This document shows, piece by piece, positions 29,240 to 38,633 of a DNA stretch of 64,000 nt (the first letter of the stretch is position 1; every line of letters begins with the position of its first letter). Source of the stretch: Serinibacter arcticus (GTDB lineage Bacteria > Actinomycetota > Actinomycetes > Actinomycetales > Beutenbergiaceae); NCBI RefSeq assembly GCF_004786095.1, contig NZ_RHPJ01000004.1, positions 124,001-188,000 on the forward strand, written 5' to 3'. The position numbers were made by a program, and so were the translations under genes. The notes below the pieces were generated by a model. That model saw only the letters and a list, made by a program, of their open reading frames with translations. It was not told where the DNA came from and did not search any database.

Positions 29240-29293
29240 GGGCTCTCCCCAGGTCAGGACCGGACACCGAGAGCCTACGGGTCCGTCGCTCGG

Positions 29294-29299
29294 TAGGCT
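29294..29299 (+). promoter_or_regulatory. -10 box TAGGCT of the purK leaderless promoter
   Basis: TAGGCT stands eight bases before the ATG at 29308. No ribosome-binding motif lies between them. Confidence 0.6.
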
Positions 29300-29307
29300 G
29301 AACCACC

Positions 29308-30438
29308 ATGACCTCCCCCCGCGTCGCCGTCGTCGGTGGCGGCCAGCTCGCCCGCATGATGGCCCAGGCCGCCGTCGGTCTCCAGGTGCACGTCACCGCC
29401 CTCGTGGAGTCCGCCACGTCCTCGACGGCACAGGTCGTCCCCGACTCCGTCGTGGGGGTCGCGAGCGACGCCGACGCGCTGCGAGGGCTCGCCGAGAACG
29501 CCGACGTCCTGACCTTCGAGCACGAGCACGTGTCGAACGAGGTGCTGCGCGACCTGCGGGCCGCCGGCCACGCCGTCGAGCCGGGTCCCGACGCCCTGAT
29601 CGCGGCGCAGGACAAGATCGTCATGCGACGTCGGCTCGGCGAGCTGGGCGTGCCGTGCCCGCGCTGGCGCGAGGCGGCGGAGGTCGCGGACGTCCTGGCG
29701 TTCGGCGACGAGACCGGCTGGCCGATCATCGCCAAGACGCCGCGCGGCGGCTACGACGGCAAGGGCGTCCGCGTCCTGTCCCGCGAGGACGCGGAGCGCT
29801 GGGACCTCGACTGGTCCTGGCCCGTGCTGCTGGAGGAGAAGGTGCCCTTCACGCGCGAGCTCGCCGTGCTGGTCGCGCGCCGCCCGAGCGGCGAGATCCG
29901 CTCGTGGCCGGTGCTGCAGACGATCCAGCGCGACGGGGTCTGTGCCGAGGTCCTCTCCCCCGCGCCCGGTCTGAGCCCGACGGCGGCACGTCAGGCCGAG
30001 GGCGTGGGCCGCCTCGTCGCCGAGGGCCTCGGCGTCACGGGCGTGCTGGCGGTGGAGATGTTCGAGGTCGACGGCGATCTCGTGGTCAACGAGCTGGCGA
30101 TGCGCCCGCACAACTCCGGCCACGTCACGATCGACGGGCACACGACGTCGCAGTTCGAGCAGCACCTGCGCGCGGTCCTCGACCTGCCGCTGGGCGCCAC
30201 CGACCAGCGCGAGCCGTTCGCCGTCATGGCCAACCTGCTCGGCAGCGGTCTGGCGGACCCCACGAGCGCCTACCCGCGGCTGCTCGCCGAGCTGCCGCAC
30301 GTCAAGGTCCACCTGTACGGCAAGGAGGTGCGGCCGGGGCGCAAGCTCGGCCACGTCACCGTCGTCGGGACCGACCTCGACGCGCTGCGCCGCGACGCCG
30401 CCCGGGCGATCGCGATCCTGGACGGAGACCCCCGATGA
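29308..30438 (+). CDS. purK: N5-carboxyaminoimidazole ribonucleotide synthase
   Basis: PurK uses ATP and bicarbonate to carboxylate AIR to N5-CAIR in purine synthesis. The 376-residue ATP-grasp protein shows [15 protein letters not shown] at the N-terminus, the substrate-binding [11 protein letters not shown] block, [15 protein letters not shown] as the ATP lysine loop, [15 protein letters not shown], and the metal-binding [13 protein letters not shown] with TIDG. It begins a three-gene operon with purE and gtrA through 4-nt overlaps. The promoter appears leaderless. Confidence 0.96.
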   Translation: MTSPRVAVVGGGQLARMMAQAAVGLQVHVTALVESATSSTAQVVPDSVVGVASDADALRGLAENADVLTFEHEHVSNEVLRDLRAAGHAVEPGPDALIAAQDKIVMRRRLGELGVPCPRWREAAEVADVLAFGDETGWPIIAKTPRGGYDGKGVRVLSREDAERWDLDWSWPVLLEEKVPFTRELAVLVARRPSGEIRSWPVLQTIQRDGVCAEVLSPAPGLSPTAARQAEGVGRLVAEGLGVTGVLAVEMFEVDGDLVVNELAMRPHNSGHVTIDGHTTSQFEQHLRAVLDLPLGATDQREPFAVMANLLGSGLADPTSAYPRLLAELPHVKVHLYGKEVRPGRKLGHVTVVGTDLDALRRDAARAIAILDGDPR

Positions 30439-30971
30439 CCGCAAGCACGACCGCCGCGACCGTCGCCGACCCCGTCGTCGGCATCGTCATGGGTTCCGAC
30501 TCCGACTGGCCCACGATGGAGGCTGCCGCACTGGCGCTGACGGAGTTCGGCGTCGCGGTCGAGGTCGACGTCGTCTCCGCGCACCGCATGCCGACCGAGA
30601 TGATCGAGTACGGCCGGACCGCGGCCGACCGCGGCCTGCGCGTGATCGTGGCGGGAGCCGGCGGCGCCGCGCACCTCCCCGGGATGCTCGCGGCCGTCAC
30701 CCCGCTGCCCGTGATCGGCGTCCCGGTGCCGCTGAAGCACCTGGACGGCATGGACTCGCTGCTCTCGATCGTGCAGATGCCCGCCGGGGTGCCCGTCGCG
30801 ACGGTCTCGATCGGGGGTGCCCGCAACGCCGGCCTGCTGGCGGCGCGCATTCTCGCGGCCGGGACCGACGACGAGGCCACGCGGCTGCGCGCGGCGATGG
30901 TCGCCTACCAGGCGGAGCTGGGCGACATCGCGCGCGCCAAGGGCGAGCGGCTGCGCCGCTCCCGCGCGTGA
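30435..30971 (+). CDS. purE: N5-carboxyaminoimidazole ribonucleotide mutase
   Basis: PurE class I moves the carboxyl group of N5-CAIR to form CAIR. The 178-residue protein has [17 protein letters not shown] near the N-terminus, [13 protein letters not shown] with the catalytic His, [12 protein letters not shown], and [28 protein letters not shown], all diagnostic. ATG at 30435 forms an ATGA overlap with the purK stop. The start is fixed by this overlap and by the usual short N-terminal tail. The next gene overlaps its stop by GTGA. Confidence 0.97.
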   Translation: MTASTTAATVADPVVGIVMGSDSDWPTMEAAALALTEFGVAVEVDVVSAHRMPTEMIEYGRTAADRGLRVIVAGAGGAAHLPGMLAAVTPLPVIGVPVPLKHLDGMDSLLSIVQMPAGVPVATVSIGGARNAGLLAARILAAGTDDEATRLRAAMVAYQAELGDIARAKGERLRRSRA

Positions 30972-31498
30972 GCCGGGGGGAGGCGACTCCTCCGCCCCGG
31001 ACGGCGCCCCAGGACGTCGGCGCGCCTCGCCGGGTGTGGCGTGCCCTCGTCGCCGAGCTGGCGAAGTTCGGGGTGGTCGGCGCCGTCGCCTACGTCGTCG
31101 ACGTCGGGCTCTTCAACCTGCTCAGGTACGGCCCGGGTGAGGTCCTCGGTGAGAAGCCGCTGACGGCGAAGATCATCGCCGCGGTGGTCGCCACCGTCGT
31201 GGCGTGGGTCGGGAACCGCCAGTGGACGTTCGCCGACCGGCGGATGACGTCCAAGACGCGCGAGTTCATCGCCTACGCGATCGTCAACGTCGCCGGGATG
31301 GGTGTGGCCGTCGCGAGCCTGTGGGTCTCGCACTACGTTCTGGGCTTCACCAGCCCGTTCGCCGACAACCTCTCGGCGAACGTGATCGGCGTCGGCCTCG
31401 GGACGATCGTGCGCTACCTCGGGTACAGGCTGCTCGTGTTCCGCGGAGAGCCCGTGCCCGCCGGGAAGGCCGGGGTCAGCTCCGCTCCGCGGCCATGA
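30968..31498 (+). CDS. GtrA-like membrane protein
   Basis: A 176-residue protein with four membrane helices. After a Pro-rich cytoplasmic start of about 25 residues, [23 protein letters not shown] and [12 protein letters not shown] match GtrA (PF04138), proposed to flip or hold polyprenyl-phosphate sugars. GTG at 30968 overlaps the purE stop. The purK-purE-gtrA order is the same as remembered for mycobacteria (Rv3275c-Rv3277), so the position is ancestral and need not mean a purine role. It may partner the DPM1-like transferase at 9813. Its 3' end overlaps the convergent epimerase by 23 nt. Confidence 0.88.
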   Translation: MSRGEATPPPRTAPQDVGAPRRVWRALVAELAKFGVVGAVAYVVDVGLFNLLRYGPGEVLGEKPLTAKIIAAVVATVVAWVGNRQWTFADRRMTSKTREFIAYAIVNVAGMGVAVASLWVSHYVLGFTSPFADNLSANVIGVGLGTIVRYLGYRLLVFRGEPVPAGKAGVSSAPRP

Positions 31499-32327
31499 TC
31501 TGACGGATCCGGGTCGCATCGCCCCACACGCCCGGTGAGTCGTACGGGCGATCGGGGAAGGCTCCGTACTCCAGGGCGATACTGAAACCCCGCTCGGCGA
31601 TGAAGGACTCGACCTGGTCCGCGAGCGACACGGGCGTTCCGGAGCAGCAGTTGATCACCCCGGTGACGGTGGTCTGCACCACGACGGCGGCGATCTGGTC
31701 GCCGAGCTCGTCGACCTCGAGGAAGTCGTACCGGTTCGCGCCGGTCGTGAACGGGAACGTCGTCGCACCCTCGCGAGCCGCCCGGGCGATCTTCGCGAAG
31801 ATCGACTGGCCGCGCTCGTCGTCGCCGTAGACGTAGAAGCAGCGGAGCCACTGGAAAACTGTCGGAGACGCGTCGAACCGCAGCTCCAGCGCCTGACGCA
31901 GGGCGTTCTTGGCCACCCCGTAGAGGGAGCTCGGCCGGGCAGCGGTCGTCTCGTCGATCGGCCCTTCGTGGTACCCGATCTCGTGCATCGAACCGAGGAC
32001 CGCGATCTGACCGACACCCGCCGCAGCGAGCTCGTCGAGAAAACGAAAGTGGTCGGAGAGGTTGAGGACGTGAACCGGGTCGTTGTGGACGAAACCGGCA
32101 CGCCACGCGAGGTGGACGCACGCGTCCACGTCGGACACCTGGGCCGCGGCTCCCGGGGCGAAGATGTCGATCTCGAGCCACGTGACGCCCGCTGCTGGCT
32201 CGGGCAGCGCCTGTCCGGGGAGGTGCGTGGCCAGGACGTCGGCGCCGCGGGCGAGGAGGGCCCGCACCACGTGGACACCGATGTACCCCGCCGCACCCGT
32301 CACCAGGATGCGCTTACGTGTCGTCAC
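31476..32327 (-). CDS. NAD-dependent sugar epimerase/reductase (SDR)
   Basis: A 283-residue extended SDR. NAD-binding GAAGYIG is at 11-17 and the active-site pair is Tyr135/Lys139 (LYGVAKN). The GSMHEIGYHEGPIDE block at 111-125 and FYVYGDDE are typical of deoxysugar-nucleotide dehydrogenases and epimerases. A dTDP-4-keto-sugar reductase producing dTDP-rhamnose or dTDP-6-deoxytalose is a reasonable guess, because rmlB and rmlC are in the window but no clear rmlD is. GTG at 32327 has GGGAGA seven bases upstream. It is a lone gene with its end inside gtrA on the opposite strand. Confidence 0.8.
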   Translation of the reverse strand: MTTRKRILVTGAAGYIGVHVVRALLARGADVLATHLPGQALPEPAAGVTWLEIDIFAPGAAAQVSDVDACVHLAWRAGFVHNDPVHVLNLSDHFRFLDELAAAGVGQIAVLGSMHEIGYHEGPIDETTAARPSSLYGVAKNALRQALELRFDASPTVFQWLRCFYVYGDDERGQSIFAKIARAAREGATTFPFTTGANRYDFLEVDELGDQIAAVVVQTTVTGVINCCSGTPVSLADQVESFIAERGFSIALEYGAFPDRPYDSPGVWGDATRIRQIMAAERS

Positions 32328-32431
32328 TGATCGTTCTCCCTCTCGCTACGTGCGCGTGCCGAGCGCCCGCTTCCGCGCAGCGGAGCAGGTCGACGTCGTT
32401 CGCTGTGCCCCTCAGGGTACCGGCGAGCCGG

Positions 32432-33754
32432 TCACGGCCGGCGCCGACGGCGGCCCACGGCCACCAGCGACCCCGGCGGCAGCACGCGGTCGGGGTCGAG
32501 CTGCGTCGGCACGGCGCTGAGGAAGATCTGGAACGTGGCGGGCACGGCCCTGGCAAGCTCGAGCTTGCCGCCGTCGGCCGCGACGAGGTCGCGCGCCAGC
32601 GCCAGCCCCAGACCCGTGCTCGAGCCGCCGGAGACCGAACGCTCGAAGATGCGCGGCGCGAGGTCGGCCGGCACGCCCTCACCCTCGTCGCTGACCTCGA
32701 TGACCACGGACTGCCGCGTGGAGGCGGGGCGGCACACCACCCGGGTCGTGCCGTCGCCGTACTTCAGCGAGTTCTCCAGGAGCGTGGCCAGCACCTGCGC
32801 GAGCGCGCCGGGGCTGGCGAGCACCGACGTCGACCCTGCCGCCTCGAACACCAGCGCACGGCCGGCCTTGGCGTAGGTCGGGCGCCACTCCTTCTCCTGC
32901 TGGCTGAAGGTGTCGCGCAGGTGCACCACCTCGGTCGTGCCACCGGCGCCCTTGCGCGAGGTCTTGAGGAGGTCGTCCACGACGCCGACGAGGCGCTCGA
33001 CCTGCTCGAGGGCGACCTTCGCCTCGGTGCGCACCTCCTCGTCGGCCGACATCAGCTCGATCTCCTCGAGCCGCATCGACAGCGCCGTCAGCGGCGTGCG
33101 GAGCTGGTGGGAGGCGTCGGCGCTGAACTGCCGCTCGGCGGCGAGCCGCGCCGCGAGCCGGTCGGAGGTCCGGCCGAGCTCGGCCGCCACGAGGTCGATC
33201 TCCTCGATGCCGGACTCCTCGGTGCGGGGCCGGACCTGGCCGGAGCCCAGCTGCTCGGCGCTGGCCGCGAGGTAGATGAGCGGGGCGGCCAGACGTCTGG
33301 CCTGGAAGCGGGCGACGGCGACCGCCGCCGCCGTCGCGACGATCGCCGCCAGCGCCACGAAGATGACCACCTGGGCCATCCGGAACGCCATCGCGTCACC
33401 CGAGATCGCGACCCGGACCTCCGCGCCCGATGCCGTCGGGACGATGTTGACCACGGCGCGGTCGGGCGTCGGCGCCCCGACCTCGACGACTGACCCGCGC
33501 GCGGGTGTCACCGTGATGCTGAGCGGGAGCTGGCTGTCCTCCGCGATCCACGGTTCGAGCAGGTCCTCCGTGATCGGCTCGTTGATCGCGGCGCGACGCT
33601 CGACGGCGCGTGCGATCGCCTCGGTGCGCACCCGCAGGTTCTCCTCGATGGAGTTGCGCACCGTGACGGCGCTCAGGATCGCGACCGGCGTGCCGATGAG
33701 GACGACGGCGACCAGCACCGCCGCGATCGTCGCCTGCAGGAGTCGACGCTGCAC
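32432..33754 (-). CDS. Sensor histidine kinase
   Basis: A 440-residue membrane kinase. Helices at about 8-30 and 126-148 enclose an extracytoplasmic sensor of about 95 residues; then come a HAMP domain (about 150-205) and HisKA with the phosphorylated His216 in FSADASHQLRTPLTAL. The ATPase domain shows the N box (LLENSLKYGDG), G1 (VSDEGEGVP) and G2 (STGLGLALARDLV). GTG at 33754 follows the response regulator gene by 56 bases, so the two form one operon. The signal is unknown; the small periplasmic domain may sense envelope state. Confidence 0.92.
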   Translation of the reverse strand: MQRRLLQATIAAVLVAVVLIGTPVAILSAVTVRNSIEENLRVRTEAIARAVERRAAINEPITEDLLEPWIAEDSQLPLSITVTPARGSVVEVGAPTPDRAVVNIVPTASGAEVRVAISGDAMAFRMAQVVIFVALAAIVATAAAVAVARFQARRLAAPLIYLAASAEQLGSGQVRPRTEESGIEEIDLVAAELGRTSDRLAARLAAERQFSADASHQLRTPLTALSMRLEEIELMSADEEVRTEAKVALEQVERLVGVVDDLLKTSRKGAGGTTEVVHLRDTFSQQEKEWRPTYAKAGRALVFEAAGSTSVLASPGALAQVLATLLENSLKYGDGTTRVVCRPASTRQSVVIEVSDEGEGVPADLAPRIFERSVSGGSSTGLGLALARDLVAADGGKLELARAVPATFQIFLSAVPTQLDPDRVLPPGSLVAVGRRRRRP

Positions 33755-33810
33755 GTCTCAGCCCTCGCTGCGCGGGTGGCGCGACGTGCGCGACGAGAGC
33801 ACGGACACGG

Positions 33811-34494
33811 CTACGCCGTCGTCGCCTCGAACCGGAAGCCCATGCCGCGCACGGTGGCGATGTAGCGGGGCGATCCGGCGTCGTCCCCCAGCTTGCGACG
33901 CAGCCAGGAGACGTGCATGTCGAGGGTCTTGGTGGAGCCGGACGGGTCTGAGGCCCAGACCTCGCGCATCAGCGACTCGCGCGAGACGACCGTGCCGGAC
34001 TCGCGCACGAGCACGCGCAGCAGGTCGAACTCCTTGGCGGTGAGCTGGAGCTCGCGGTCGCCCTGGAACGCACGGTGGGCCGAGACGTCCACGCGGACGT
34101 TCTGCGCGACGAGCTCGTCGCTCTCCTCGCCCTCGACGCCGGCGCGGCGCAGCAGCGCCCGGACCCGCGCGAGGAGCTCGGCCAGCCGGAACGGCTTGGT
34201 GACGTAGTCGTCGGCGCCGGCGTCGAGGCCGACGACGAGGTCGACCTCGTCGGCGCGAGCGGTGAGCACGAGGATCGGCGTCGTCATGCCCTGGCTCCGG
34301 ATCCAGCGGGCGACGTCGAGGCCGTCCATGTCCGGGAGCCCGAGGTCGAGCACGAACAGATCGGCCGTGGGCGCGCCGTCGATGGCGCCCCGACCGGTGC
34401 CGTGCACGGAGACCTCGTAGCCCTCGCGCGTCAGGGCGCGGGCCAGGGGCTCGGCGATGGCCGGGTCGTCTTCAGCAAGCAGAACCTTGGTCAC
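33811..34494 (-). CDS. OmpR-family response regulator
   Basis: A 227-residue DNA-binding regulator. The receiver domain (1-118) has the acidic pair LAEDD at 6-10, the phosphorylated Asp50 in LFVLDLGLPDMDG, the Thr in LVLTAR and the Lys in YVTKPF. The winged-helix domain from about 130 ends in HVSWLRRKLGDD...RYIATVRGMGFRF. GTG at 34494 follows a TAGCAT box by six bases. It is the first gene of the regulator-kinase operon. The target genes cannot be read from this window. Confidence 0.93.
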   Translation of the reverse strand: MTKVLLAEDDPAIAEPLARALTREGYEVSVHGTGRGAIDGAPTADLFVLDLGLPDMDGLDVARWIRSQGMTTPILVLTARADEVDLVVGLDAGADDYVTKPFRLAELLARVRALLRRAGVEGEESDELVAQNVRVDVSAHRAFQGDRELQLTAKEFDLLRVLVRESGTVVSRESLMREVWASDPSGSTKTLDMHVSWLRRKLGDDAGSPRYIATVRGMGFRFEATTA

Positions 34495-34500
34495 CCGTGC

Positions 34501-34506
34501 ATGCTA
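34501..34506 (-). promoter_or_regulatory. -10 box TAGCAT of the response-regulator leaderless promoter
   Basis: TAGCAT on the minus strand is followed by six bases and the GTG at 34494. No Shine-Dalgarno sequence is present. Confidence 0.65.
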
Positions 34507-34565
34507 ACGCCATCGGCTCGTCAAGACCGCATATCCCCCCGGCTAACAGCGGCCCCTCGCCCCGA

Positions 34566-35606
34566 TCAGGAGTCGGGACGGCCCAGGAGCACCGGCTCGA
34601 CCGGTCCGATGCCCGGGACCTGCGCCGTCGGGAGCGACGTCGCCACGACGGTCGAGCGCACGCCGGCGTCAGCCTCGGCCAGCGCCCAGGTGATCTCGTC
34701 GGTCAGGATCTGGCCGGCGCTGGCGATGTCGGCCAGCCGCGCGGCGAGGTTGACGGTGGGTCCGAAGACGTCCCCCGAGCGCGACAGCACGCGCCCCCAG
34801 GTCACCGCGCCGTGCACCTCGAGCGGCACGGGGGCCCGCGCGTAGGAGTCCACGAGCTCGAGCGCGACCTCCAGGCCGGTCGGCAGGTCGTCCGCGACGA
34901 AGAGGACGCCGTCGCCCATCGTCTTCACGACGCGCGCGCCCGCCTCCGTGACGACGTCGCGTGCGCGCTCCTCGAAGGTCGCGACGAGCTCGCCGAGACC
35001 GGCGGCGCCGAGCCGGGCCGAGCGCTGCGTGTAGGAGACCACGTCGACGAACCCGGTCGCGCGCTCGAGCGGCAGCTCGTCGCGCGCCTCGGCGGTGCCC
35101 GCCTGCCCGACCGACTGCTCGGTCCGGGTGAGCAGCGCGAGCAGATGGCGGCGCCACGCGTGCGCACTGAGCGCCTCGAGCGCCGGGACCGCCTCCCCCA
35201 CCGTGTCGAGCACGACCAGGCGCGCCGAGATGTCGTCGAGCACCCACCGGCGCTCGGCGTCCTCCACGAGCGTCTCGAGCTGCCACACCGCGAGGCGGTC
35301 GGCCGAGTGTGCGGCGGCGCGCACGACGGCGCGCCACGCCGTCTCCGTCAGCCCCGTGTCCTCCACCAGGCTGAGTGCGGCGCGCAGGGCGTCGGCGTCG
35401 GCGGGCGTGAACGCCTTCTCGGAGGCGGCGATGCCGGCGAAGCCGAGTGCGCGCCAGAACTGCAGGACCCGCGCGGCACTGGTGCCAGCGAGGCGGGCGA
35501 CCTCGTACGCGTCCAGGCTCGGGAGCGCCCCGAGCAGGAGGCGCGTCTGGCGCTCGAGCGTCTGGGAGTCCGTCCGCCTCGACGTCGCGCTGCCGGTGTG
35601 GTCCAC
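34566..35606 (-). CDS. Class III adenylate/guanylate cyclase with N-terminal regulatory domain
   Basis: A 346-residue soluble nucleotide cyclase. Residues 14-170 are an all-helical domain like the regulatory (Ad_Cy_reg) part of mycobacterial Rv1264. The cyclase domain has metal-binding Asp188 (GFVDVVSYT) and Asp232 (KTMGDG), the purine-binding Lys228, and the transition-state pair Asn286/Arg290 (NLAAR), so it should be active. GTG at 35606 is preferred because TAACAT lies eight bases upstream; ATG at 35690, overlapping birA by 8 nt, would add 28 Pro/Arg-rich residues. It probably makes cAMP in answer to an internal signal such as pH, as known for Rv1264. Confidence 0.87.
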   Translation of the reverse strand: MDHTGSATSRRTDSQTLERQTRLLLGALPSLDAYEVARLAGTSAARVLQFWRALGFAGIAASEKAFTPADADALRAALSLVEDTGLTETAWRAVVRAAAHSADRLAVWQLETLVEDAERRWVLDDISARLVVLDTVGEAVPALEALSAHAWRRHLLALLTRTEQSVGQAGTAEARDELPLERATGFVDVVSYTQRSARLGAAGLGELVATFEERARDVVTEAGARVVKTMGDGVLFVADDLPTGLEVALELVDSYARAPVPLEVHGAVTWGRVLSRSGDVFGPTVNLAARLADIASAGQILTDEITWALAEADAGVRSTVVATSLPTAQVPGIGPVEPVLLGRPDS

Positions 35607-35614
35607 GTCACGCC

Positions 35615-35620
35615 ATGTTA
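35615..35620 (-). promoter_or_regulatory. -10 box TAACAT of the cyclase leaderless promoter
   Basis: TAACAT on the minus strand lies eight bases before the GTG at 35606 and downstream of the birA stop. It supports the shorter cyclase start. Confidence 0.5.
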
Positions 35621-35682
35621 CGCGCCGGAGCGGGCCACCGCCCGGTCCGGCCGCTCGCGGCTCGTGCGGCGGGCGCGGCGCC

Positions 35683-36516
35683 TCAGGCACGTCGCGCGTG
35701 CACGACGTCGCCCGCGGCCACCGGGTGCGCCGCGCCGTCGGGCGTCACGACGACGAGCCGACCGTCCGGCTCGATCCCGCTCGCCCGGCCCGCCAGGACG
35801 ACGCCGTCGCCCAGGTCGACCGCGACGTCGCGGCCGATCGTGTCGGTGGCGGCCGCGACGACGTCGTGCAGCGCGGCCAGACCTCCGGCCTCCCAGGTCG
35901 CCGTGAGGGTGGCCAGCTCGCGGCCGACGGCGAACGCGACCTCGCGGGGCGTGCACGCCACGCCCGCGAGCGCCAGCGACGTCGCCCACGGCACCGGCAG
36001 GTCGGCGACCTCGCGCTGGGCGACGTTGATGCCGATGCCGACCACGACGGCGTCGCGGCCCGGGACCGTCTCGGCCAGGACCCCGGCGATCTTGCGGGTG
36101 GTGCCCCAGCCGGGGACGTCGGCCGCGTCGGCGTCGGCGTCGGCTCTCACGGTCCGCAGCACGACGTCGTTGGGCCACTTCAGTGCGGCGTCCAGCACCG
36201 CGCCGCGCACGGGGCCCAGATCCCGCAGCGCCCGGACGACGGCCAGACCGGCGACCAGGGACAGCGTCGCCCACTCCGCGCGCGGCCGGCCCGGACGCAG
36301 CACGACGGAGAACGTCGCCGACGTGCCGGGCGGGGTCGTCCAGGTGCGTCCGGCGCGCCCGCGTCCCGCCACCTGGTGCTCGGTCCGCAGCGCGGCCAGG
36401 TGGGGCCAGGCGCCGTCGTCGGCCAGGATCGCGGCGACGAGGTCGGAGCTGGTCGACCCCGTCTCGGCGACCTCGACGAGGGTGGTGAAGGGGCTGGCGG
36501 CAGGCTCTCGACTCAC
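35683..36516 (-). CDS. birA: Biotin-[acetyl-CoA-carboxylase] ligase
   Basis: BirA joins biotin to the carrier Lys of acyl-CoA carboxylase through biotinyl-AMP. The 277-residue protein has the ligase motifs [20 protein letters not shown] (biotinyl-AMP loop), KWPND and KIAGVLAE, then a short SH3-like C-terminal domain. There is no N-terminal helix-turn-helix, so it is a class I enzyme without repressor function. It is divergent from the carboxylase beta-subunit gene and its target Lys is in the alpha subunit encoded at 41240. GTG at 36516 is the likely start. Confidence 0.94.
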   Translation of the reverse strand: MSREPAASPFTTLVEVAETGSTSSDLVAAILADDGAWPHLAALRTEHQVAGRGRAGRTWTTPPGTSATFSVVLRPGRPRAEWATLSLVAGLAVVRALRDLGPVRGAVLDAALKWPNDVVLRTVRADADADAADVPGWGTTRKIAGVLAETVPGRDAVVVGIGINVAQREVADLPVPWATSLALAGVACTPREVAFAVGRELATLTATWEAGGLAALHDVVAAATDTIGRDVAVDLGDGVVLAGRASGIEPDGRLVVVTPDGAAHPVAAGDVVHARRA

Positions 36517-36535
36517 GCCGCCAGCCTGCCACCGG

Positions 36536-36541
36536 TAGCCT
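36536..36541 (+). promoter_or_regulatory. -10 box TAGCCT of a leaderless promoter
   Basis: TAGCCT stands seven bases before the GTG at 36549, in the 32-base gap shared with divergent birA. Confidence 0.6.
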
Positions 36542-36548
36542 CGCCTGC

Positions 36549-38168
36549 GTGAGTGACACCAGTGCGAACCCGACCGGCCCGGCCGACCAGATCGACCTGA
36601 CCACGACGGCGGGGAAGCTCGCCGACCTGCACGCCCGCGTGGCCGAGGGCATCGACGCCCCGGCCGAGGCGGCCGTCGCCAAGCAGGGCGCGCGGGGCAA
36701 GGGCTCAGCTCGCTCCCGCATCGACGCGCTGCTGGACGAGGGCTCCTTCACCGAGATCGACGCGTTCACGCGCCACCGCGCGACCGCGTTCGGGCTGGCC
36801 GCGCGCCGACCCTACGGCGACGGCGTCGTGATCGGCCACGGCACGATCGACGGCCGGCGCGTCTGCGTCTACAGCCAGGACTTCTCGGTGTTCGGCGGCT
36901 CCCTCGGCGAGGTGCACGGCGCCAAGATCGCCAAGATCCAGGACTTCGCCCTCCGCACCGGCGTCCCCCTCGTGGGGATCAGCGACGGCGGCGGCGCGCG
37001 CATCCAGGAGGGGGTCGCGGCGCTGACGCAGTTCGCCGAGATCTTCCGCCGCAACGTCGCGGCCTCCGGCGTGATCCCCCAGATCTCGCTGATCCTCGGC
37101 CCGTCCGCGGGCGGGGCCGTCTACTCCCCCGCGCTGACCGACTTCATCGTGATGGCCGACAAGACGTCGAACATGTTCATCACCGGCCCCGACGTCATCC
37201 GCGCCGTCACGGGCGAGGACGTCGGCTTCGAGGAGCTCGGCGGCGGACTCACGCACAACGAGCGCTCCGGCGTCGCGCACTACCTGGCGGCCGACGAGGA
37301 GGAGGCGTTCGACTACGTCCGCGCCCTGCTGACCTACCTGCCCTCGAACAACCTGGCCGACCCGCCGACGTACGAGGAGGAGGCCTCGCTCGAGACGACC
37401 GAGACCGACGTCGCCCTCGACACCCTCGTGCCGGACTCGGACAACCAGCCGTACGACATGCGTGCCGTCGTGGAGGCCGTGCTGGACGAGGGCGTGCTGC
37501 TGGAGGTCCAGCCGCTGTTCGCCAAGAACGTGCTGATCGGGTTCGGGCACGTCGAGGGCAACGCGGTCGGGATCGTGGCGAACCAACCGCAGGTGATGGC
37601 GGGCACGCTCGACATCAACGCGGCCGAGAAGGCGGCGCGGTTCGTGCGCACGTGCGACGCGTTCAACATCCCCGTGCTCACGTTCGTGGACGTGCCCGGC
37701 TTCCTGCCGGGCACCGACCAGGAGTGGAACGGCATCATCCGGCGCGGGGCGAAGCTCATCTACGCCTACGCCGAGGCGACCGTCCCGCTGGTCACGGTCA
37801 TCACGCGCAAGGCGTACGGCGGCGCGTACATCGTCATGGGCTCCAAGCAGCTCGGCGCCGACGTCAACCTCGCGTGGCCGACGGCGCAGATCGCCGTCAT
37901 GGGCGCGTCCGGGGCGGTCAACATCCTGCAGCGCGGCGCGCTGAAGAAGGTCGCCGACGCCGGCGGCGACGTCGAGGCGGAGCGCACGCGGCTCGTGGAC
38001 GAGTACAACGACGCGATCGTCAACCCGTGGGAGGCCGCCGACCGCGGCTACGTGGACGCGGTCATCGCCCCGTCCCAGACCCGCGTCCAGGTGACGCAGG
38101 CGCTGCGCGCGCTGCGCACCAAGCGCGCGTCCCTGCCCGCGAAGAAGCACGGGAACATCCCGCTGTGA
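36549..38168 (+). CDS. Acyl-CoA carboxylase beta subunit (carboxyltransferase, AccD5/PccB type)
   Basis: A 539-residue carboxyltransferase that moves CO2 from carboxybiotin to acetyl- or propionyl-CoA. Visible motifs are [21 protein letters not shown] in short blocks, [13 protein letters not shown] (oxyanion hole), [30 protein letters not shown], and in the second half [10 protein letters not shown] and [18 protein letters not shown]. Length matches actinobacterial AccD5. The gene is followed by an epsilon-subunit gene through a 4-nt overlap. It is leaderless by promoter geometry. Propionyl-CoA specificity is inferred from the family and the epsilon subunit. Confidence 0.95.
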   Translation: MSDTSANPTGPADQIDLTTTAGKLADLHARVAEGIDAPAEAAVAKQGARGKGSARSRIDALLDEGSFTEIDAFTRHRATAFGLAARRPYGDGVVIGHGTIDGRRVCVYSQDFSVFGGSLGEVHGAKIAKIQDFALRTGVPLVGISDGGGARIQEGVAALTQFAEIFRRNVAASGVIPQISLILGPSAGGAVYSPALTDFIVMADKTSNMFITGPDVIRAVTGEDVGFEELGGGLTHNERSGVAHYLAADEEEAFDYVRALLTYLPSNNLADPPTYEEEASLETTETDVALDTLVPDSDNQPYDMRAVVEAVLDEGVLLEVQPLFAKNVLIGFGHVEGNAVGIVANQPQVMAGTLDINAAEKAARFVRTCDAFNIPVLTFVDVPGFLPGTDQEWNGIIRRGAKLIYAYAEATVPLVTVITRKAYGGAYIVMGSKQLGADVNLAWPTAQIAVMGASGAVNILQRGALKKVADAGGDVEAERTRLVDEYNDAIVNPWEAADRGYVDAVIAPSQTRVQVTQALRALRTKRASLPAKKHGNIPL

Positions 38169-38575
38169 GCGACGACGGCGGGGCGGGGCTCGGGGGCTCG
38201 GGGCTGGGTGGTTCTGGGCTCGGAGGCGCCGCGGGTGCCGACGCTCCGGGGGCGACCGAGCGCACGCGGCTGGGCGAGCTGTACGGCGAGGTGCCGGAGG
38301 CGGCGACCCACGCCGTCGGCACGCCCCCGGTCACCGTGACGCAGCCGACGACGTCGGCCCAACCGCTCGTCCGCGTGGTCAGGGGCGAACCGGACGCGAT
38401 CGAGCTGGCGGCGCTGATCGCCGGACTCAGCGCGGCGGCCGCGGCCTCCGGCGGGGAGGAGAGCCCCGAGGTGGTGCGTCACCGCTGGCAGGACCGCTCG
38501 CACGCCCTGCGCGGCGGCGCCCGCGGCCTCCCGGCCCGCGGCGACAACGCCTGGCGCTGGTCGCTGCACCCGTAG
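38165..38575 (+). CDS. Acyl-CoA carboxylase epsilon subunit
   Basis: A 136-residue protein. The first 45 residues are Gly/Ala-rich with three copies of a GLGGS unit. The C-terminal part holds [24 protein letters not shown] and the ending W-x-D-R-S...R...[10 protein letters not shown], the hallmarks of AccE-type epsilon subunits (PF13822), which stabilise the alpha-beta carboxylase complex in actinobacteria. GTG at 38165 overlaps the beta-subunit stop (GTGA). The Gly-rich head is probably disordered and is longer than in mycobacterial AccE5. Confidence 0.92.
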   Translation: MSDDGGAGLGGSGLGGSGLGGAAGADAPGATERTRLGELYGEVPEAATHAVGTPPVTVTQPTTSAQPLVRVVRGEPDAIELAALIAGLSAAAAASGGEESPEVVRHRWQDRSHALRGGARGLPARGDNAWRWSLHP

Positions 38576-38621
38576 CCGCGGCGACACGCGGGGCCGGCCC
38601 CGTCCCGCCGGGGCGCGGTCG

Positions 38622-38627
38622 TAGGGT
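38622..38627 (+). promoter_or_regulatory. -10 box TAGGGT of a leaderless promoter
   Basis: TAGGGT is followed by exactly six bases and the GTG at 38634, so the message would start at the codon itself. Confidence 0.65.
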
Positions 38628-38633
38628 TGGCGG

